Position numbers and translations under genes: made by a program. From Burkholderiales bacterium (GTDB taxonomy: Bacteria; Pseudomonadota; Gammaproteobacteria; Burkholderiales; Burkholderiaceae_C): 64,000 nt of DNA. The stretch's first letter is position 1; each line of letters opens with the position of its first letter. The stretch lies in NCBI GenBank assembly GCA_025363275.1, contig JANYEE010000260.1, positions 21,599-85,598 on the forward strand, read 5' to 3'. Below, one piece after another: positions 36,937 to 45,544 of the stretch. The notes beneath the pieces are model-generated. The model was not told the DNA's origin. It searched no databases and was given only the letters and a program-made list of their open reading frames with translations.

Positions 36937-37401
36937 ATGGCTAGCGCTTTGCCCGAGGCGGGTGCCATCGTCTTCGTTGACACCAGCGTTTTGCTGGCGG
37001 CCGACGACGCGCATGACGCCACCCAACAAACCCTCGTGCGTGCCTGGATGCAGGCGCTATGGCAGCACCGCGCCGGACGCGTTAGCACGCAGGTCCTCAA
37101 CGCCTACTACGTCGGCGCGACCCGCCACTTCTGTTTGCCCCAGGGCGATGCGCGCGCCAAGCTGCGCCGCATGCAGCTGTGGCAGCCCTGGCAAATTGAC
37201 CACCAGACGGTGGAGACCGCCTGGGGTGTCGAAGCCCGCTTTGGACTGCCGTATTGGGATGCGCTGATCGTCGCCTCCGCCGCCCAAAGCGGGGCCAGCC
37301 ATGTGCTATCGCTGGATTTGCAGCACCAACAGCAAATCGACGGCATCACTATCCTCAACCCCTTGCTGGCCACCCCGGGCGACCTAGGCCTTACCCCATG
37401 A
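36937..37401 (+). CDS. PIN-domain toxin (VapC-like) with altered active site
   Basis: A 154-residue PIN-domain protein, by family a metal-dependent RNase. Visible acidic positions are Asp in VFVDTSVLL (about 15), Asp in PYWDALIVASA (about 108) and Asp in SLDLQHQQQIDG (about 125). The position that is Glu in related proteins (VLQEYY) is Ala here (VLNAYY, about 58), and the Glu-Asp of the last motif is Leu-Asp. Activity may be reduced. The ATG at 36937 is preferred, with GTG 36919 an alternative. The stop overlaps the hisC start by ATGA. Confidence 0.82.
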   Translation: MASALPEAGAIVFVDTSVLLAADDAHDATQQTLVRAWMQALWQHRAGRVSTQVLNAYYVGATRHFCLPQGDARAKLRRMQLWQPWQIDHQTVETAWGVEARFGLPYWDALIVASAAQSGASHVLSLDLQHQQQIDGITILNPLLATPGDLGLTP

Positions 37402-38549
37402 CTTCCACTCCCGATACCGACCCCAACGTCACCAGCCTGATCGCCCGCCGCATCCGCCAGGACGTGCAGTCCATGCACGCCTACGCGATTCAAGACAGCG
37501 TGGGAATGGTCAAGCTGGACGCGATGGAAAACCCGCACCGCCTGCCGCCCGAGCTGCAGGCCGAGTTGGGTGCGCGACTGGGTACCCTGGCGTTGAACCG
37601 CTATCCGGACGGCCGGGTGAATGATCTGCGCCGCGCACTGGCCGCCCACGCCGCCATGCCCGCGGGCTTTGACATCATGCTGGGCAATGGCTCGGATGAA
37701 CTGATTTCGCTTTTGGCCATGGCTTGCGACGTGCCCACCGTTCCCGGCCAAGCCAAACCCGCCGTGCTGGCCCCGGTGCCGGGTTTTGTGATGTACGCGA
37801 TGAGCGCCGCGCTGCAGGGGCTGGACTTTATTGGCGTGCCCCTGACGCCTAGCTTTGCACTAGACGTGCCCGCCATGGTGCAACGCATTGCGGACCAAAA
37901 GCCCGCCATCGTTTACCTGGCTTACCCTAACAACCCCACCGCCAATTTATGGGATGCGGGCGACATGGCCGAAGTGATTACAGCTGCACGCTCGGCTGGC
38001 AGCATTGTGGCCATTGACGAGGCTTACCAACCGTTTTCCAGCCGCACCTATCTGGATGTGATCCGCTCCGCTCCGGCCGAGAACAGCCATGTGCTGCTGA
38101 TGCGCACCATGAGCAAGTTTGGCCTGGCTGGTGTGCGCATCGGCTACATGATGGGTCCCGCCGCGCTGGTGCAGCAGGTCGACAAATTGCGCCCACCCTA
38201 CAACATTAGTGTGTTGAATTACGAATGCGCGCTGTTTGCGCTGGCCCACCAGGACGTGTTTGCCGCCCAGGCCGCCGACATCCGCGCCCAGCGCGCGCGC
38301 CTGCTGGCCACGTTGGGCGCGACGCCGGGGCTCACCGTGTTTGAGAGCGATGCCAACATGATTCTGGTGCGCATCGACGGTGAGGCCCCTGACCGCGCCC
38401 AAAAAGTCTTCGATGGCATGAAAGCCCGTGGTGTTCTGGTCAAGAACGTTTCTAAAATGCACCCACTGTTGGCGCATTGTTTGCGTTTGACCGTAGGCAC
38501 GGCCTCTGAAAACGACCACATGATTGTTGCCCTGCAAAATTCACTATGA
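37398..38549 (+). CDS. hisC: Histidinol-phosphate aminotransferase
   Basis: PLP-dependent transamination of imidazole-acetol phosphate to histidinol phosphate. The ATG at 37398 overlaps the PIN toxin stop, so translation is coupled to the toxin. It has 383 residues: substrate/PLP segment [12 protein letters not shown] (about 95-106), [10 protein letters not shown] (about 175-184), [11 protein letters not shown] (about 203-213) and the PLP Lys in [17 protein letters not shown] (about 240). An extra N-terminal 20 residues precede the usual start. Confidence 0.95.
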   Translation: MTSTPDTDPNVTSLIARRIRQDVQSMHAYAIQDSVGMVKLDAMENPHRLPPELQAELGARLGTLALNRYPDGRVNDLRRALAAHAAMPAGFDIMLGNGSDELISLLAMACDVPTVPGQAKPAVLAPVPGFVMYAMSAALQGLDFIGVPLTPSFALDVPAMVQRIADQKPAIVYLAYPNNPTANLWDAGDMAEVITAARSAGSIVAIDEAYQPFSSRTYLDVIRSAPAENSHVLLMRTMSKFGLAGVRIGYMMGPAALVQQVDKLRPPYNISVLNYECALFALAHQDVFAAQAADIRAQRARLLATLGATPGLTVFESDANMILVRIDGEAPDRAQKVFDGMKARGVLVKNVSKMHPLLAHCLRLTVGTASENDHMIVALQNSL

Positions 38550-39190
38550 CTACCAATTACCCTTTGACCGAGGTCCCCGATCCTCACAGCGCGGCCAACA
38601 CTGACCGTGTGGCTGAGGTGTCCCGCAACACCGCGGAAACCAAGATCCGCGTGCGCGTCAATCTGGACGGTACGGGCCAGGCGCGCCTGTCCACCGGCAT
38701 TGGTTTTTTTGACCACATGCTCGACCAGATCGCGCGCCACGGCCTGATTGACCTGGACATTGAAGCCGAAGGCGACCTGCACATTGACGGCCACCACACC
38801 GTGGAAGACGTGGGCATCACCCTGGGCCAGGCCTTTCACAAAGCGGTGGGCGACAAAAAGGGCATCCGCCGTTATGGCCACGCCTATGTGCCGCTGGATG
38901 AAGCGCTGTCCCGCGTGGTGATCGATTTTTCGGGCCGCCCTGGCTTGGTGATGGACGTGCCCTTCAAGAGCGGCATGATTGGCGCGTTTGACACGCAGCT
39001 GACCCACGAATTCTTCCAGGGCTTTGTGAACCACGCCTTTGTGACGCTGCACATCGACAACCTCAAGGGCGAAAACGCCCACCACCAGGCCGAGACCGTG
39101 TTCAAGGCCTTCGCGCGTGCGCTGCGCTTTGCGCTGGAGCGCGACCCGCGTGCGCTGGGTACGATTCCGTCGACCAAGGGGAGTTTGTAG
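38546..39190 (+). CDS. hisB: Imidazoleglycerol-phosphate dehydratase
   Basis: Dehydrates IGP to imidazole-acetol phosphate, using Mn. The length is 214 residues, monofunctional: no HAD phosphatase domain is present, so histidinol phosphatase must be elsewhere. Metal-binding motifs are [22 protein letters not shown] (about 90-100) and [13 protein letters not shown] (about 176-188). The N-terminus is about 15 residues longer than the common form. It overlaps the hisC stop by ATGA. Confidence 0.96.
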   Translation: MTTNYPLTEVPDPHSAANTDRVAEVSRNTAETKIRVRVNLDGTGQARLSTGIGFFDHMLDQIARHGLIDLDIEAEGDLHIDGHHTVEDVGITLGQAFHKAVGDKKGIRRYGHAYVPLDEALSRVVIDFSGRPGLVMDVPFKSGMIGAFDTQLTHEFFQGFVNHAFVTLHIDNLKGENAHHQAETVFKAFARALRFALERDPRALGTIPSTKGSL

Positions 39191-39229
39191 TTGTGAGCCT
39201 TCCCAACGCCATGTTCACCAGTTTTGAAT

Positions 39230-39285
39230 CCAAATCGGCCTGGGGCCCTTGTAAATCCTGCCTGAGTAGCTATCAAATTAATAGC
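39230..39285 (-). repeat. 56-bp dispersed repeat, copy D (upstream of hisH)
   Basis: On the minus strand: GCTAT-N7-ATAGCTA at 1-19, GGGCC at 38-42, GGCC at 46-49 and ATTTG at 51-55. The GCTAT-N7-ATAGC stem is 14 bases before the hisH ATG, which lacks a Shine-Dalgarno. Confidence 0.75.
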
Positions 39286-39299
39286 GACTGTCTGCCATC

Positions 39300-39956
39300 A
39301 TGAAAAAAGTAGCAGTCGTCGACTACGGTATGGGTAACCTGCGTTCGGTCACCCAGGCTGTGGTGCATGCCGCTGCAGGGTCGGATGTTGAGGTGGTCTG
39401 GGCCCGCACCCCGCAAGAGGTGATGGATGCCGAACGCGTGGTGCTGCCTGGCCAGGGCGGCATGCGCGATTGCATGCGCGAGCTGGTTGATTCCGACATG
39501 TTCGACGCCGTGATGCACGCCGCCGCGCACAAACCGCTGATGGGCGTGTGCGTAGGCATGCAAATGTTGCTGGACCACTCCGAGGAGCTGGACACCCCGT
39601 GCTTGGGCCTGATTCCTGGCGAAGTGGTCAAGTTTGACCTAGTCGGGCAAATTCAGCCTGACGGCAGCCGTTACAAAGTGCCCCAGATGGGTTGGAACCA
39701 GGTCTGGCAGGACACTACAAACGGTGCGCGCCACCCGGTCTGGGGCGAAGTGCCGGACGGTAGTTACTTCTACTTTGTGCACAGCTACTACACCCGACCG
39801 TCTGATGCGCGCCACAGCGCGGGCGTTACGGACTACGGACAACGCTTTTCCAGCGCAATAGCGCGCGATAATATTTTTGCGACGCAATTTCACCCCGAAA
39901 AAAGCGCCGTGCACGGTTTGGCCCTTTACCGCAACTTTTTGCACTGGAATCCCTGA
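39300..39956 (+). CDS. hisH: Imidazole glycerol phosphate synthase, glutaminase subunit
   Basis: Class-I glutamine amidotransferase that supplies ammonia to HisF. At 218 residues it has the family length. The catalytic Cys is in GVCVGMQML (about 83), His and Glu in FHPEKS (about 198-200). It lies 109 bases after hisB, a gap occupied by repeat copy D, and 89 bases before hisA. No ribosome-binding site is visible before the ATG. Confidence 0.96.
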   Translation: MKKVAVVDYGMGNLRSVTQAVVHAAAGSDVEVVWARTPQEVMDAERVVLPGQGGMRDCMRELVDSDMFDAVMHAAAHKPLMGVCVGMQMLLDHSEELDTPCLGLIPGEVVKFDLVGQIQPDGSRYKVPQMGWNQVWQDTTNGARHPVWGEVPDGSYFYFVHSYYTRPSDARHSAGVTDYGQRFSSAIARDNIFATQFHPEKSAVHGLALYRNFLHWNP

Positions 39957-40045
39957 GTTCCCCTTGCCGCATAAAAACGCCGCACGCCACACCACTTTGG
40001 CATTCTGATTTCTTCCGCCTTTTTTCCTCCACCCACTGAAGCACC

Positions 40046-40786
40046 ATGCTTTTAATTCCTGCGATCGATCTCAAAGACGGCCACTGCGTACGCCTCAAAC
40101 AAGGCGATATGGACCAATCCACCACCTTCGGCGAAGACCCTGCGGTCATGGCCCGGCGTTGGGTGGACCAGGGGGCAAGGCGTCTGCACTTGGTAGATCT
40201 GAACGGTGCGTTCGCCGGGCACCCCAAAAACGAGGCCGCGATCCGCAAGATCCTGAAGGAAGTGGGTAGCGAGATTGACGTGCAACTGGGCGGCGGCATC
40301 CGTGACCTGGACACCATCGAGCGCTACCTGGACGCCGGCTTGCGTTTTGTGATCATCGGTACGGCTGCTGTCAAGAACCCTGGCTTTTTGCAGGATGCCT
40401 GTACCGCATTTGGCGGCCACATCATCGTGGGCCTCGACGCACGCGATGGCAAGGTGGCCACCGACGGCTGGAGCAAGCTGACCCGCCACGATGTGATCGA
40501 CCTGGGCAAGAAGTTTGAAGACTACGGCGTCGAAGGCATCATCTACACCGACATCGGTCGCGACGGCATGCTCACTGGCATCAACATCGACGCTACCGTC
40601 AAGCTGGCGCAAGCCCTGACCATCCCCGTGATCGCTTCGGGTGGTTTGTCCAATATGGCTGACATCGAAGCCCTGTGCGAGGTGGAAAGCGAAGGCGTGG
40701 AAGGCGTGATCTGCGGACGTGCGATTTACAGCGGTGATCTGGACTTTCAAAAGGCGCAAGAACGCGCAGATGAATTGAATGGCTGA
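40046..40786 (+). CDS. hisA: Phosphoribosylformimino-5-aminoimidazole carboxamide ribotide isomerase
   Basis: (Beta-alpha)8 barrel isomerase of histidine synthesis. It has 246 residues. The catalytic Asp8 is in [11 protein letters not shown], the second Asp in [10 protein letters not shown] (about 170). Phosphate-binding loops are GGGIRD and ASGGLSN. HisH would use its product with HisF, which lies 655 bases further on, beyond the YefM/YoeB pair. Confidence 0.97.
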   Translation: MLLIPAIDLKDGHCVRLKQGDMDQSTTFGEDPAVMARRWVDQGARRLHLVDLNGAFAGHPKNEAAIRKILKEVGSEIDVQLGGGIRDLDTIERYLDAGLRFVIIGTAAVKNPGFLQDACTAFGGHIIVGLDARDGKVATDGWSKLTRHDVIDLGKKFEDYGVEGIIYTDIGRDGMLTGINIDATVKLAQALTIPVIASGGLSNMADIEALCEVESEGVEGVICGRAIYSGDLDFQKAQERADELNG

Positions 40787-40833
40787 GCCTGAGAGGCTTA
40801 GACGGGTTTCCTCGTTATACTTGCACCATATTC

Positions 40834-40839
40834 TGTACA
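40834..40839. promoter_or_regulatory. YefM-type operator core
   Basis: TGTACA, the hexamer known as the core of the E. coli yefM operator, lies 18 bases before the yefM ATG. Only one full hexamer is seen here. TTATAC at 40815-40820 is a possible -10. Confidence 0.5.
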
Positions 40840-40857
40840 AGTCAAAAAGAGCCAGAT

Positions 40858-41112
40858 ATGAAAGTCGTCACCTACTCCGAAGCCCGCAGCGCCCTGAAAA
40901 CGGTGCTGGACCGCGTGCATGACGACGCCGATGTGACGGTTATCAGTCGCCGCGATGGAGCGGACGCAGTGGTTATGTCTTTGGATCATTACCAAAGCTT
41001 GATGGAAACCATGCATCTGCTGGGCACTCCGGCGAATGCAGCACATTTGGCTAAATCCATTGCGCAGCACAAAGCGGGCAAGCGCACCCGGCGCGCACTG
41101 ATTCAGGCCTGA
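40858..41112 (+). CDS. yefM: YefM/Phd-type antitoxin
   Basis: An 84-residue antitoxin. N-terminal MKVVTYSEARSALKTVLDRV is the DNA-binding Phd/YefM fold. VISRRDGADAVVMSLDHYQSLMETMHLL (about 29-56) is the conserved dimer/linker region. The remaining tail would neutralise YoeB. It is 71 bases after hisA. The toxin gene follows with no gap. An autoregulated promoter is suggested by TGTACA upstream. Confidence 0.93.
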   Translation: MKVVTYSEARSALKTVLDRVHDDADVTVISRRDGADAVVMSLDHYQSLMETMHLLGTPANAAHLAKSIAQHKAGKRTRRALIQA

Positions 41113-41394
41113 TTGGGCCGCTTCCGCGTGGCGCGCAGCATTCGTTTTACTCCTGCGGCGTGGGACGATTACTTGTACTGGCAGGGGCAAGACAAGAAAA
41201 CACTTCGCCGTATCAATACCCTGATCGAAGCAGCGGTGCGCGACCCATTTGCAGGTATCGGCAAACCAGAGCCTCTAATGGGCAACCTGTCGGGCTACTG
41301 GTCACGCCGCATCGATGAAACCCACCGATTGGTCTATTCCGTAGACGATTCTGATCTGGATGTGATTGCGTGTCGGGGACATTACGATGATTAA
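41113..41394 (+). CDS. yoeB: YoeB-type ribosome-dependent mRNA interferase
   Basis: RelE-superfamily toxin that cleaves mRNA in the ribosomal A site. Core residues are present: Glu in GIGKPEPL, Arg in [12 protein letters not shown] and the terminal His-Tyr in CRGHYDD. The frame from TTG 41113 gives 93 residues. GTG 41128 (88 residues) starts nearer the canonical position, and neither has a good ribosome-binding site. The antitoxin stop abuts the TTG. It lies 47 bases before hisF. Confidence 0.93.
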   Translation: MGRFRVARSIRFTPAAWDDYLYWQGQDKKTLRRINTLIEAAVRDPFAGIGKPEPLMGNLSGYWSRRIDETHRLVYSVDDSDLDVIACRGHYDD

Positions 41395-41429
41395 AGCAGT
41401 TCGCCGAATCCCGCTGTCAACACCCCTTC

Positions 41430-41435
41430 TACAAT
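41430..41435 (+). promoter_or_regulatory. -10 box that would give a leaderless hisF transcript
   Basis: TACAAT ends 6 bases before the hisF ATG, so transcription would begin at or next to the A of the start codon. There is no Shine-Dalgarno. No clear -35 is visible, which limits confidence. Confidence 0.35.
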
Positions 41436-41441
41436 CGACGC

Positions 41442-42221
41442 ATGCTCGCTAAAAGAATCATTCCTTGCCTGGACGTGACCGGTGGCCGCGTTGTCAAGGG
41501 CGTTAACTTCACCCAGTTGCGAGACGCAGGGGACCCGGTAGAAATTGCTGCGCGCTACAACGAGCAGGGCGCCGACGAACTCACGTTTCTCGACATTACC
41601 GCCACCAGCGATGGGCGCGATTTGATTCTGCACATCATCGAAGCGGTGGCATCGCAAGTCTTCATCCCACTGACCGTGGGCGGAGGCGTGCGTACCGTGG
41701 ACGACGTGCGGCGCCTGTTGAACGCGGGTGCGGATAAAACCAGTTTCAACTCGGCAGCGATTGCGAATCCGCAGGTCATTGAAGACGCTTCACTCAAATA
41801 CGGCGCGCAGTGCATCGTGGTGGCCATTGACGCCAAACGCCGATCGGAAGAAGACGCCAAAGTGCGCGGTGCGGGTTGGGATGTTTACAGCCACGGTGGC
41901 CGTAAAAATACCGGCTTGGACGCCGTGGCCTGGGCGACCGAGATGGCTCGGCGCGGCGCCGGTGAGATTTTGCTGACCAGCATGGACCGGGACGGCACCA
42001 AGAGCGGTTTTGATTTGGCCCTGACCCGCGCGGTAGCTGATGCGGTCAGTGTGCCGGTGATTGCCAGTGGCGGCGTGGGCAACCTGGACCATCTGGCCGA
42101 TGGCGTGCAGCAGGGCGGGGCGGATGCGGTGCTCGCCGCCAGCATTTTCCATTACGGTGAGTACACCGTGGGCCAGGCCAAGGCGCGCATGGCCGAGCGC
42201 GGAATTCCAGTCAGAATTTGA
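41442..42221 (+). CDS. hisF: Imidazole glycerol phosphate synthase, cyclase subunit
   Basis: (Beta-alpha)8 barrel that uses ammonia from HisH to form IGP and AICAR. The length is 259 residues. Catalytic Asp11 is in [14 protein letters not shown], and Asp about 134 is in VVAIDAKRR. Phosphate loops are GGGVRT and ASGGVGN. It is separated from hisA by the YefM/YoeB pair. A -10-like TACAAT directly precedes the ATG, so it may have its own promoter independent of the toxin genes. Confidence 0.97.
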   Translation: MLAKRIIPCLDVTGGRVVKGVNFTQLRDAGDPVEIAARYNEQGADELTFLDITATSDGRDLILHIIEAVASQVFIPLTVGGGVRTVDDVRRLLNAGADKTSFNSAAIANPQVIEDASLKYGAQCIVVAIDAKRRSEEDAKVRGAGWDVYSHGGRKNTGLDAVAWATEMARRGAGEILLTSMDRDGTKSGFDLALTRAVADAVSVPVIASGGVGNLDHLADGVQQGGADAVLAASIFHYGEYTVGQAKARMAERGIPVRI

Positions 42222-42231
42222 GTTTTATAAG

Positions 42232-42287
42232 CCTTTTGGGCCTATGGCCCAGGTAAACGCTGCCTTGGCAGCTATTAAATATATAGC
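42232..42287 (-). repeat. 56-bp dispersed repeat, copy E (upstream of hisI)
   Basis: Minus strand: GCTAT-N7-ATAGCTG at 1-19 and GGGCC at 38-42, shared with copy A over TACCTGGGCC (33-42). The 3' block is diverged. The stem ends 2 bases before the first hisI ATG. Confidence 0.72.
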
Positions 42288-42289
42288 AA

Positions 42290-42727
42290 ATGCAAACCAC
42301 AACAACCCCACCCATGAGCTGGCTCAAACACATCCGCTGGGATTCCAAAGGCCTGGTGCCCGTCATTGCGCAGGAGCAGGGCAGCAACGACGTACTGATG
42401 TTCGCCTGGATGAACCGCGAAGCTCTGCAAAAGACTGTGGAGTTGGGCCGGGCCGTGTACTTTAGCCGCTCGCGCGACAAGCTTTGGTACAAGGGCGAAG
42501 AGTCGGGTCATGTGCAAACGGTGCACGAAATCCGCATGGATTGCGACAGCGATGTGCTGCTGCTCAAGGTGACCCAGTTGGGCCATGAGCCCGCGACACC
42601 GGGGTCGCCCTCACGGTCAATTGCCTGCCACACCGGCCGCCACAGCTGTTTTTTCAGCGTACTGGAGAATGGCGAGTGGAAATCGGTGGACCCGGTCTTG
42701 AAAGATCCCGAGTCCATCTATAAATAG
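42290..42727 (+). CDS. hisI: Phosphoribosyl-AMP cyclohydrolase
   Basis: Opens the adenine ring of PR-AMP, Zn/Mg dependent. The frame from ATG 42290 is 145 residues. ATG 42314 ([10 protein letters not shown], 137 residues) matches the usual N-terminus better, and neither start has a visible ribosome-binding site. Metal sites are [10 protein letters not shown] (about 79-88) and CHTGRHSCF (about 108-116). It is separate from hisE, not fused as in E. coli. Confidence 0.95.
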   Translation: MQTTTTPPMSWLKHIRWDSKGLVPVIAQEQGSNDVLMFAWMNREALQKTVELGRAVYFSRSRDKLWYKGEESGHVQTVHEIRMDCDSDVLLLKVTQLGHEPATPGSPSRSIACHTGRHSCFFSVLENGEWKSVDPVLKDPESIYK

Positions 42728-42804
42728 AACCTTGCGGGACAGATCTTCAGCTCTGTCCCCAACCGATTAAAAACCTTGCGGGACAGGTCTTCAGCTCTTT
42801 CTCC
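42728..42804. repeat. Tandem direct repeat with hairpin between hisI and hisE
   Basis: Two 33-base copies, 42728-42760 and 42772-42804, both starting AACCTTGCGGGACAG and differing at a few positions. In the first copy GGGACAG (42736-42742) and CTGTCCC (42753-42759) form a 7-bp hairpin. In the second the 3' arm is mutated. Confidence 0.85.
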
Positions 42805-42806
42805 GA

Positions 42807-43187
42807 ATGATCACAATGCCTACTTCACAAGACTCCCTGGCCGCCCTTGCCGCCGTGATCGAAAGCCGCAAGGTTGCCAACGGTGGCGATCCGAACGCCA
42901 GCTATGTATCCCGCCTGCTGCACAAGGGGCCTGACGCCTTTTTGAAGAAAATTGGTGAAGAAGCGACCGAGGTAGTCATGGCCGCCAAAGATGCCGACCA
43001 CGGTGGTGACGCGACCAAGATCGTCTACGAAGTGGCCGATTTATGGTTCCACACCATGGTGGCGCTGGCGCACTACGGCCTGTCGCCCGCCGATGTGATT
43101 GCCGAGCTGGAGCGCCGTGTGGGCACCAGTGGTCTGGAAGAAAAAGCCCTGCGCAAGGCTCTTGCGCGTGAGGCAGAGTCCAAATGA
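42807..43187 (+). CDS. hisE: Phosphoribosyl-ATP pyrophosphatase
   Basis: Hydrolyses PR-ATP to PR-AMP. The length is 126 residues with the MazG-like metal site [18 protein letters not shown] (about 51-68) and [14 protein letters not shown] (about 74-87). The ATG at 42807 or 42816 is possible. The start lies 2 bases after the tandem repeat, which therefore occupies its ribosome-binding region. It is the last his gene here. Confidence 0.95.
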   Translation: MITMPTSQDSLAALAAVIESRKVANGGDPNASYVSRLLHKGPDAFLKKIGEEATEVVMAAKDADHGGDATKIVYEVADLWFHTMVALAHYGLSPADVIAELERRVGTSGLEEKALRKALAREAESK

Positions 43188-43197
43188 AAGAGCGCCC

Positions 43198-43596
43198 ATG
43201 ACCCAAGACTTTACGATCCCCAACGCCCCCGTTGAGGTCAGCCTGGAGCGTCTGCAGGCACTCAATTCGGTGGGTACTATTAGCTATGTGTTGCACCTGA
43301 TTGTGGCCATCGGAGCGATCATTCCCGGCGGCCAATTCGGCACGGTGCTGCTGTTGGCGGCGCTGATCCTAGACCTAGTCAAGCGCGATGATGCAGCGGG
43401 CACCTGGCATGCATCGCATTTCCGTTGGCGCATTCGCTCGGTTTTCATCGCCGGTGGCCTGTATTTGGTGACTTCGCCCCTGTTTTTGCTACTGTACATT
43501 CCCGGCATGATTGCCTGGGCGTTGATCTCGGTATGGTTTCTCTACCGCATCGTTAAAGGCTTGATTGCGATGAACAAAGGCCAGGTGGTCGCATGA
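43198..43596 (+). CDS. DUF4870-like small membrane protein
   Basis: A 132-residue protein with three predicted membrane segments (about 25-45, 50-62 and 85-125). TWHASHFRWRIRS between them resembles the conserved loop of DUF4870/YtkA-type proteins. The function is unknown. The ATG at 43198 lies 10 bases after hisE, and the stop overlaps hinT by ATGA, so it is part of the same transcription unit. Confidence 0.8.
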   Translation: MTQDFTIPNAPVEVSLERLQALNSVGTISYVLHLIVAIGAIIPGGQFGTVLLLAALILDLVKRDDAAGTWHASHFRWRIRSVFIAGGLYLVTSPLFLLLYIPGMIAWALISVWFLYRIVKGLIAMNKGQVVA

Positions 43597-43970
43597 GTAA
43601 CGAAAGCCCTGTGGCCCACGATCCGAATTGCCTGTTTTGCAAAATCGTCGCAAAACAGATTCCCTCCAAAACGGTGTACGAGGACGATTTGGTTTATGCG
43701 TTCCATGACATTAATCCTTGGGCACCCGTGCACTTTTTGATCGTGCCCAAAGCCCACATTGCCAGCATGGCTCATATAGGCACTGAGCACGCCGCGCTGA
43801 TGGGGCATATCATGGTGCTAATACCCAGGCTGGCCCTCCAAGAGGGTTGCAACCCTTACCCGGAAGGCGGCTACCGCCTGGTGACCAATACGGGTACAGA
43901 AGGCGGACAAGAATTCCACCACCTGCACTTTCATGTCATGGGCGGACCCCGCCCATGGTTGCGCGGCTAG
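43593..43970 (+). CDS. hinT: HIT family purine nucleoside phosphoramidase (HinT-like)
   Basis: A 125-residue HIT protein: N-terminal CLFCKIVAKQIPSKTVYEDD with the Cys-x2-Cys, central AFHDINPWAPVHFLIVPK, and the histidine triad FHHLHFHVMGG (about 107-117). Hydrolyses adenosine phosphoramidates by family knowledge. It sits between the his cluster and tatABC, a recurrent neighbourhood in beta- and gammaproteobacteria. Confidence 0.94.
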   Translation: MSNESPVAHDPNCLFCKIVAKQIPSKTVYEDDLVYAFHDINPWAPVHFLIVPKAHIASMAHIGTEHAALMGHIMVLIPRLALQEGCNPYPEGGYRLVTNTGTEGGQEFHHLHFHVMGGPRPWLRG

Positions 43971-44018
43971 TCTGTCACACACGCCGACTAGAATTCAATA
44001 CATCGTTAGGAGAAACTC

Positions 44019-44258
44019 ATGGGATTGTCGACCACACACCTGATCATTTTTTTGGTCATTATTGTTGTTATTTTCGGAACTAAAAAGCTGCGCAACATCG
44101 GCTCCGACCTGGGTGGTGCTGTCAAGGGCTTCAAAGATGGGATGAAAGACGGTGCAGAAAAAACTGCAGATACCGTCGTTGCGCCCACACAGCAAGTGGG
44201 TACCACTGGCGCAGCGGTCAAAGACACCATTGATGTCGAGACCAAGTCCAAAGCTTGA
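44019..44258 (+). CDS. tatA: TatA, twin-arginine translocase pore-forming subunit
   Basis: A 79-residue protein with a single N-terminal membrane helix ([14 protein letters not shown]), the hinge Gly, the conserved [21 protein letters not shown] amphipathic helix and a charged tail. AGGAGA precedes the ATG (44009-44014), and TAGAAT (43989-43994) is a possible -10. First of tatABC, the system expected to export MsrP and PetA. Confidence 0.96.
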   Translation: MGLSTTHLIIFLVIIVVIFGTKKLRNIGSDLGGAVKGFKDGMKDGAEKTADTVVAPTQQVGTTGAAVKDTIDVETKSKA

Positions 44259-44277
44259 TCTTGCTGGACGTGCGTAA

Positions 44278-44733
44278 TTGATTGATATTGGAGTCACCAA
44301 GCTCGCCGTCATCGGCGCTATTGCTTTGGTTGTGATTGGTCCAGAAAAGCTGCCTGGCTTGGCTAAAACGGTGGGCACTCTGTTGGGGCGGGCGCGCCGC
44401 TACGTCGCAGACGTCAAAGCCGAAGTCAATCGTTCTATGGAACTCGACGAGCTGAAAAAAATGCGCGATACGGTCGAGAACGCCGCGCGTGACGTTGAAC
44501 ATTCCATACAAACCAGCGCCAGTGATTTTGAACAATCCTGGGCACAAGCAACGGGTGCCGAAACGTTTGCGCCTGCGGATGAAGCGCCCCAATACAAACA
44601 CCCCGGTAAACACTGGCGCCTGAAGCAGGGCGCAGTGCCCCAGTGGTACAAGGCACGCACGGGTGTGCGCACCAAGGCGCTCTCAGGGGCTGCCCGGGTT
44701 GCCCGGTACCGCCCCCGAAATCTGAGCCCATGA
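44278..44733 (+). CDS. tatB: TatB, twin-arginine translocase receptor subunit
   Basis: A 151-residue protein starting at TTG 44278 with [31 protein letters not shown], the standard TatB N-terminus including the Glu-Lys-Leu-Pro motif after the membrane helix. A long amphipathic helix (about 35-95) and a basic disordered tail follow. The start lies 19 bases after tatA, and the stop overlaps tatC by 4 bases. Confidence 0.95.
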   Translation: MIDIGVTKLAVIGAIALVVIGPEKLPGLAKTVGTLLGRARRYVADVKAEVNRSMELDELKKMRDTVENAARDVEHSIQTSASDFEQSWAQATGAETFAPADEAPQYKHPGKHWRLKQGAVPQWYKARTGVRTKALSGAARVARYRPRNLSP

Positions 44734-45524
44734 CCGATCCTTTAAAACAAGACGATGAGTTGGCGGGCACTGAGCAGCCTTTTGTGCAGCACCTCTTTGA
44801 GTTGCGCGACAGGTTGTTGCGCTCGCTCTACGGCGTGGGCGCCATATTGATAGGGCTCTGGATTTATCCAGGCCCATCGAAGCTGTATGACCTGCTGGCT
44901 ATGCCTCTGGTGAAGGCGTTACCAGAGGGCTCACGCATGATTGCCGTGGGTGTGGTGTCGCCGTTTTTGGTACCTATTAAGGTGTCGGTGTTGGCGGCTG
45001 CGGCGCTGGCTTTGCCCTGGATCCTTTACCAAATCTGGGCTTTCGTGGCCCCGGGTTTGTACAAACACGAAAAGAAGCTGGTGCTGCCGTTGGTAGCCTC
45101 TAGTACCATTTTGTTCTACACCGGAGCGGCGTTCTGCTACTTTTTTGTGTTTGGCCAGGCTTTCCCTGCCATCCAGAAAATGGCTCCGATATCGGTGGCC
45201 GTCAGCCCGGATATCGAAGCCTATCTTGACTTTGTGATTACGATGTTTATCGCCTTTGGCGTAGCCTTTGAGGTGCCCATCGTCGTGGTCATACTGGCGC
45301 GCATGGGGATGGTTACTGTGACGCAGCTTAAGTCTTTTCGTACTTATTTTGTGGTGGGTGCCGCAGCAGTATCGGGCCTAGTTACACCGCCTGATCCAGT
45401 GTCCATGATCGCCTTGCTGATTCCCATGGTGCTGTTGTACGAGGTGGGTATTTGGTCTGCCCAAATATTTATCAAGCACACACAGGCTCCATCCGAAGAA
45501 ACCCCCTCAAGCAGCCAACCATAG
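44730..45524 (+). CDS. tatC: TatC, twin-arginine translocase signal-recognition subunit
   Basis: Polytopic membrane protein that binds twin-arginine signals with TatB. The ATG at 44730 overlaps the tatB stop. It has 264 residues and six membrane segments. Conserved elements are [15 protein letters not shown] (about 19-33) with the essential Glu, [12 protein letters not shown] (about 105-116) and [12 protein letters not shown] near the fifth helix. The protease gene is convergent, 20 bases away. Confidence 0.96.
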   Translation: MTDPLKQDDELAGTEQPFVQHLFELRDRLLRSLYGVGAILIGLWIYPGPSKLYDLLAMPLVKALPEGSRMIAVGVVSPFLVPIKVSVLAAAALALPWILYQIWAFVAPGLYKHEKKLVLPLVASSTILFYTGAAFCYFFVFGQAFPAIQKMAPISVAVSPDIEAYLDFVITMFIAFGVAFEVPIVVVILARMGMVTVTQLKSFRTYFVVGAAAVSGLVTPPDPVSMIALLIPMVLLYEVGIWSAQIFIKHTQAPSEETPSSSQP

Positions 45525-45544
45525 ACGCGCTGCAAACAAGACCA

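Noticed and set aside
42728-42804. CRISPR array
   Set aside because: Only two repeat units with an 11-base gap and no cas genes anywhere in the window.
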